A stretch of 64,000 bases of DNA from Lutjanus erythropterus (Eukaryota > Chordata > Actinopteri > Lutjaniformes > Lutjanidae). Location: positions 12,478,686-12,542,685 of the forward strand of contig CM034603.1 in assembly GCA_020091685.1 (NCBI GenBank). Reading direction: 5' to 3'. Made by a program: the position numbers and the translations under genes. Shown here piece after piece: positions 61,681 through 64,000 of this stretch. Under the pieces are notes generated by a model. It was not told the DNA's origin, did not search any database, and was given only the letters and a program-made list of their open reading frames with translations. Position 1 is the first letter of the stretch. Every line of letters starts with the position of its first letter.

Positions 61681-63981
61681 ACCATAATAGGTTACACGTA
61701 CCCAACCCCACCCAACACTCTGACAAGGTCTCAACTTTAAGCTCTAGTTTGTATAGCAGATAATGCATTATGTTGATGTTGTCACATCACATGAAGGCAT
61801 GAGAGTCAAAATTTGACCACTGCTCTACTGCAGCCAAGATGCTCTATTTTCAGTCCTGGCCTTCATGCTCCAACAAGGAACAAAATGTCATGCCAATGAT
61901 CAATAATGCCACTATGACTGCCTGATGAAAACAGAGAAAAAAAAAACAGGTCATGGTTATTTAGTTACAAGAGTTGCTTCTTTTTCTGCCTCATGTTTCT
62001 TTACAAAGCACTTTTCTATTATACATAATCAGTGTGGGAAATCAACACCAGTCAAAAGCAGGCTGAGGTTGGTATGACGCGCTCTGTCAATCAGCCAGTT
62101 TGGAAGGGCACTGACAATGACTTGGAGGACTTTTTCTAAAAATCTAGGTGGTTGGCACAACAGCTAAAACTATGAGACTTCAGCCACTCCAGCTGATCAA
62201 CAACAAAAACTCTCGTGTTTTGAATTCAAACATACTGTAGCCACATTGATATGTGCTATATCTACCATCCAAAAGTTCACTTTTTGAAGCCTGTTATGCT
62301 GGTAATGCAGGAACTGAAACTTTGTCAGTTTGTTTTGCATCTGTTTAAAACCATCTAAAGACTTCAGATCTAGCATGCAAAATAAACCAGAGCCGGACAG
62401 CACTGGCAAAGCTGCTGACACATTGGTACATTTACATGTAAACTTCTATGCTTAAAAATATAGACCACTAAACACTGGCTCAGGGCTCAACAATAAGGAT
62501 TGCCCACTTGACCAGGGCAAGTAAAATACTATTATTGGACAAGTAAATCAGGTGGGCACTGACCCACTTGCCTGACTGGGCATGTGAAGAAAACACATTA
62601 ACACTGAACCCTGCTGCTGAGGCCACATAGAAAGCATGTGCAGGTAGTGCCAATAGAGGGGCTGTACTAAATGCTGCTAAGCTTTGTTTAATGCAGTGTA
62701 TGTGGATGGCAAAAATCGGTGCTCAGATATTCGTATAGACATTTTTCCATCACTGGCCACCTAGGTGTTGCTCAAGTCAAGCTCCCACTAAAGTTGCTGC
62801 TACTGCTTCTTCTGGTGGTCCCTGTGCCACTTTGAATACATCTGAATCTTTGCTGCAGAAGCTTCAAAACCCCAAAAAGCTATTTGGGACAGCTCTAACC
62901 AAAAGTCAACCCAACAGACTCAAAAGCTCGCCAGCTACAAATTAATAGTGCACATTCAAAGTCTGTTTCACTAGTTAATTTAATCTTGATGGGACAAAGC
63001 CAAAGTGTGCATTTACAGCACAATCGCTGCTCATTTACTCACTACGATACTCAACTCTGACCAGTCAGCAGTCTGCAGTGTTTGTTAACATACTCTGACA
63101 TCTGGACTGAATCCAAGAAAATCCCAAACAGAGACCTTTTCTTTTTCAGAAGTTAGTACGATAACTTTATCCCGCAGATGCCATGTTTGTCTGCTTAGCT
63201 GCACTGCTGTTCAGAGACTGATCCCTACTGGTGTACACTGTGCACTACAAGAGACCCTTTTACAGTTTGTAAACAATGAGAAAGCTGTGTGCGCATTTTG
63301 GCAGCGGAAGTACGGCGGACCACAACAGCTTGTCAAAGGGCCACAGCAAACACGAGCAGTTTAGATCGCGTCCTCTGTCCAGTCAACACATTTAATAGCT
63401 TGCAGCTGTAGACACCACCAGTTGCTCCAAAATGGTCATTATCCTGTTGGAATTTTGAACAACGTCTATCGACCACTGGCATATCGATTCTGAAGCATCC
63501 TATACTCAACAGACAGACATTTTGGTGATTTTGATGCTGGTAAAATGTTTAATTCACCCTTTGGAGCTTGATAACTCATTTGGATGACTGGGGGAGACCA
63601 CTACTTCTGTTGCCAAAATGCGTGCACAGCTTTTCGATGACGATGGCTATAAAAGGGTCTATACGGCTACTCCCTTTCAGCCTAGTATCAACTGAATCAG
63701 GGAAACACCAAGAAAATGTTTTCATCACAACCTGAATGAAAAAACACTTGTGTTGCAATTAATTCTGAGGTTTCCATGCCTTTACACCAAATTTAACTGT
63801 ACTGTAATATGATACATACTGTGAGAAAACATACATTCAACCATTAACCAGCACATTTCAAGTAGATTGTTTGGGGGGGGACAACACAAGTGTAAGTGTA
63901 CACAAGTGCTGTTACACATTAAAATTTAGGAGAGAAAAAGCAGGGCAACTGAGAAAACGTGTCTGTAAATGAAAAACTCAC

Positions 63982-64000
63982 CAAATGAGAGTTCTCTTTT
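63982..64000 (-). CDS. larp4b: larp4b upstream coding exon, 3' end only (partial)
   Basis: The last 19 bases of the window, read on the minus strand, give KENSHL in phase 0. They are followed directly by a GTGAGT donor (63976-63981). In mammalian LARP4B the N-terminus before the PAM2 motif contains a similar GKDSAHL stretch, which suggests a genuine upstream exon cut by the window edge. Its phase-0 end can join the phase-0 start of the exon at 46739, directly or through an intermediate exon. Only six residues are visible, so this is a moderate call. Confidence 0.5.

Larger units (their letters stand above)
46740..63981 (-). other. larp4b: larp4b 17-kb intron (or several introns)
   Basis: Between the edge exon and the PAM2-like exon I found no exon with clear family similarity. 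Most recognisable content is mobile-element debris, listed separately. A short intermediate coding exon, as in mammals between the N-terminal and PAM2-like parts, may be present but undetected. 62485-62590 holds CTTGACCAGGGCAAGTAAA, another decayed repeat. The stretches 57400-59000 and 61700-63980 show no clear features. Confidence 0.5.
14010..64000 (-). other. larp4b: larp4b gene, spliced, 5' end beyond the window
   Basis: La-related protein 4B is a cytoplasmic RNA-binding protein. In the family it binds AU-rich mRNA, contacts poly(A)-binding protein and RACK1, and promotes mRNA stability and translation. I read fifteen exons on the minus strand (46739 down to 14010). Their lengths are 154, 174, 79, 137, 104, 111, 54, 207, 107, 264, 46, 171, 191, 112 and 327 nt. 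They total 2,238 nt with no internal stop and compatible phases at every junction. The order is PAM2-like motif, La motif, RRM, conserved YAQQRY block, proline-rich region, and C-terminus TPPKSPQ. LARP4B is preferred over LARP4 because of the sequences IKAKAIAINTF, FINGF, PPKPPSPSFELGLSSFPPLP and the C-terminal ending. A short further exon fragment lies at the right edge of the window. Identification is from remembered family sequence, not from a search. Confidence 0.95.

Noticed and set aside
1..64000. CRISPR array, prophage, operon or viral gene
   Set aside because: No regularly spaced short repeats or intact viral frames are seen. The spliced vertebrate gene and fish repeats rule out a bacterial source.

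Overview
This window comes from a vertebrate nuclear genome, most likely a teleost fish and probably a percomorph. It has large introns with GT-AG borders, one recognisable protein-coding gene, and many degenerate repeats of types common in fish: Tc1-like transposons, hAT-like MITEs, a tRNA-derived SINE, the tail of a LINE that ends in GATG repeats, and CA microsatellites. There are no bacterial-style operons, CRISPR arrays or intact viral genes.

The single gene is larp4b (La-related protein 4B), on the minus strand. I could join 15 consecutive coding exons between 46739 and 14010. Every border has an AG acceptor and a GT donor, and every phase agrees. They give 2,238 nt, which is 745 residues plus a stop. 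Human LARP4B has about 738 residues, so nearly the whole protein is here. In order they encode a PAM2-like poly(A)-binding-protein motif with Trp (46.7 kb), an acidic linker (41 kb), the La motif (37.3 and 32.4 kb), the RRM (31.0 to 26.4 kb), a conserved Tyr/Gln/Pro-rich block (25.0 to 24.0 kb), basic RG/RK-rich and proline-rich low-complexity segments (23.3 to 16.7 kb) and a conserved C-terminus ending in TPPKSPQ (14.3 kb). The last 19 bases of the window look like the end of a further upstream coding exon (KENSHL before a GTGAGT donor). The start codon and promoter are therefore probably beyond 64000. A possible alternative exon lies near 48.5 kb.

Layout: 1-4490 is downstream intergenic DNA with a direct duplication and two repeats. 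About 4490-14009 is probably, at least in part, a long 3' UTR with several candidate poly(A) signals. 14010-46739 holds the coding exons. 46740-63981 is a 17-kb intron full of mobile-element debris, including a nested insertion with a perfect 8-bp target-site duplication at 55.3-55.9 kb.

I found no convincing new biological system. The most useful observations are the phase-consistent gene model, a tandem in-frame acceptor at the 46-bp exon, the possible alternative 5' exon, and several MITE families whose ends and target duplications can be read directly.
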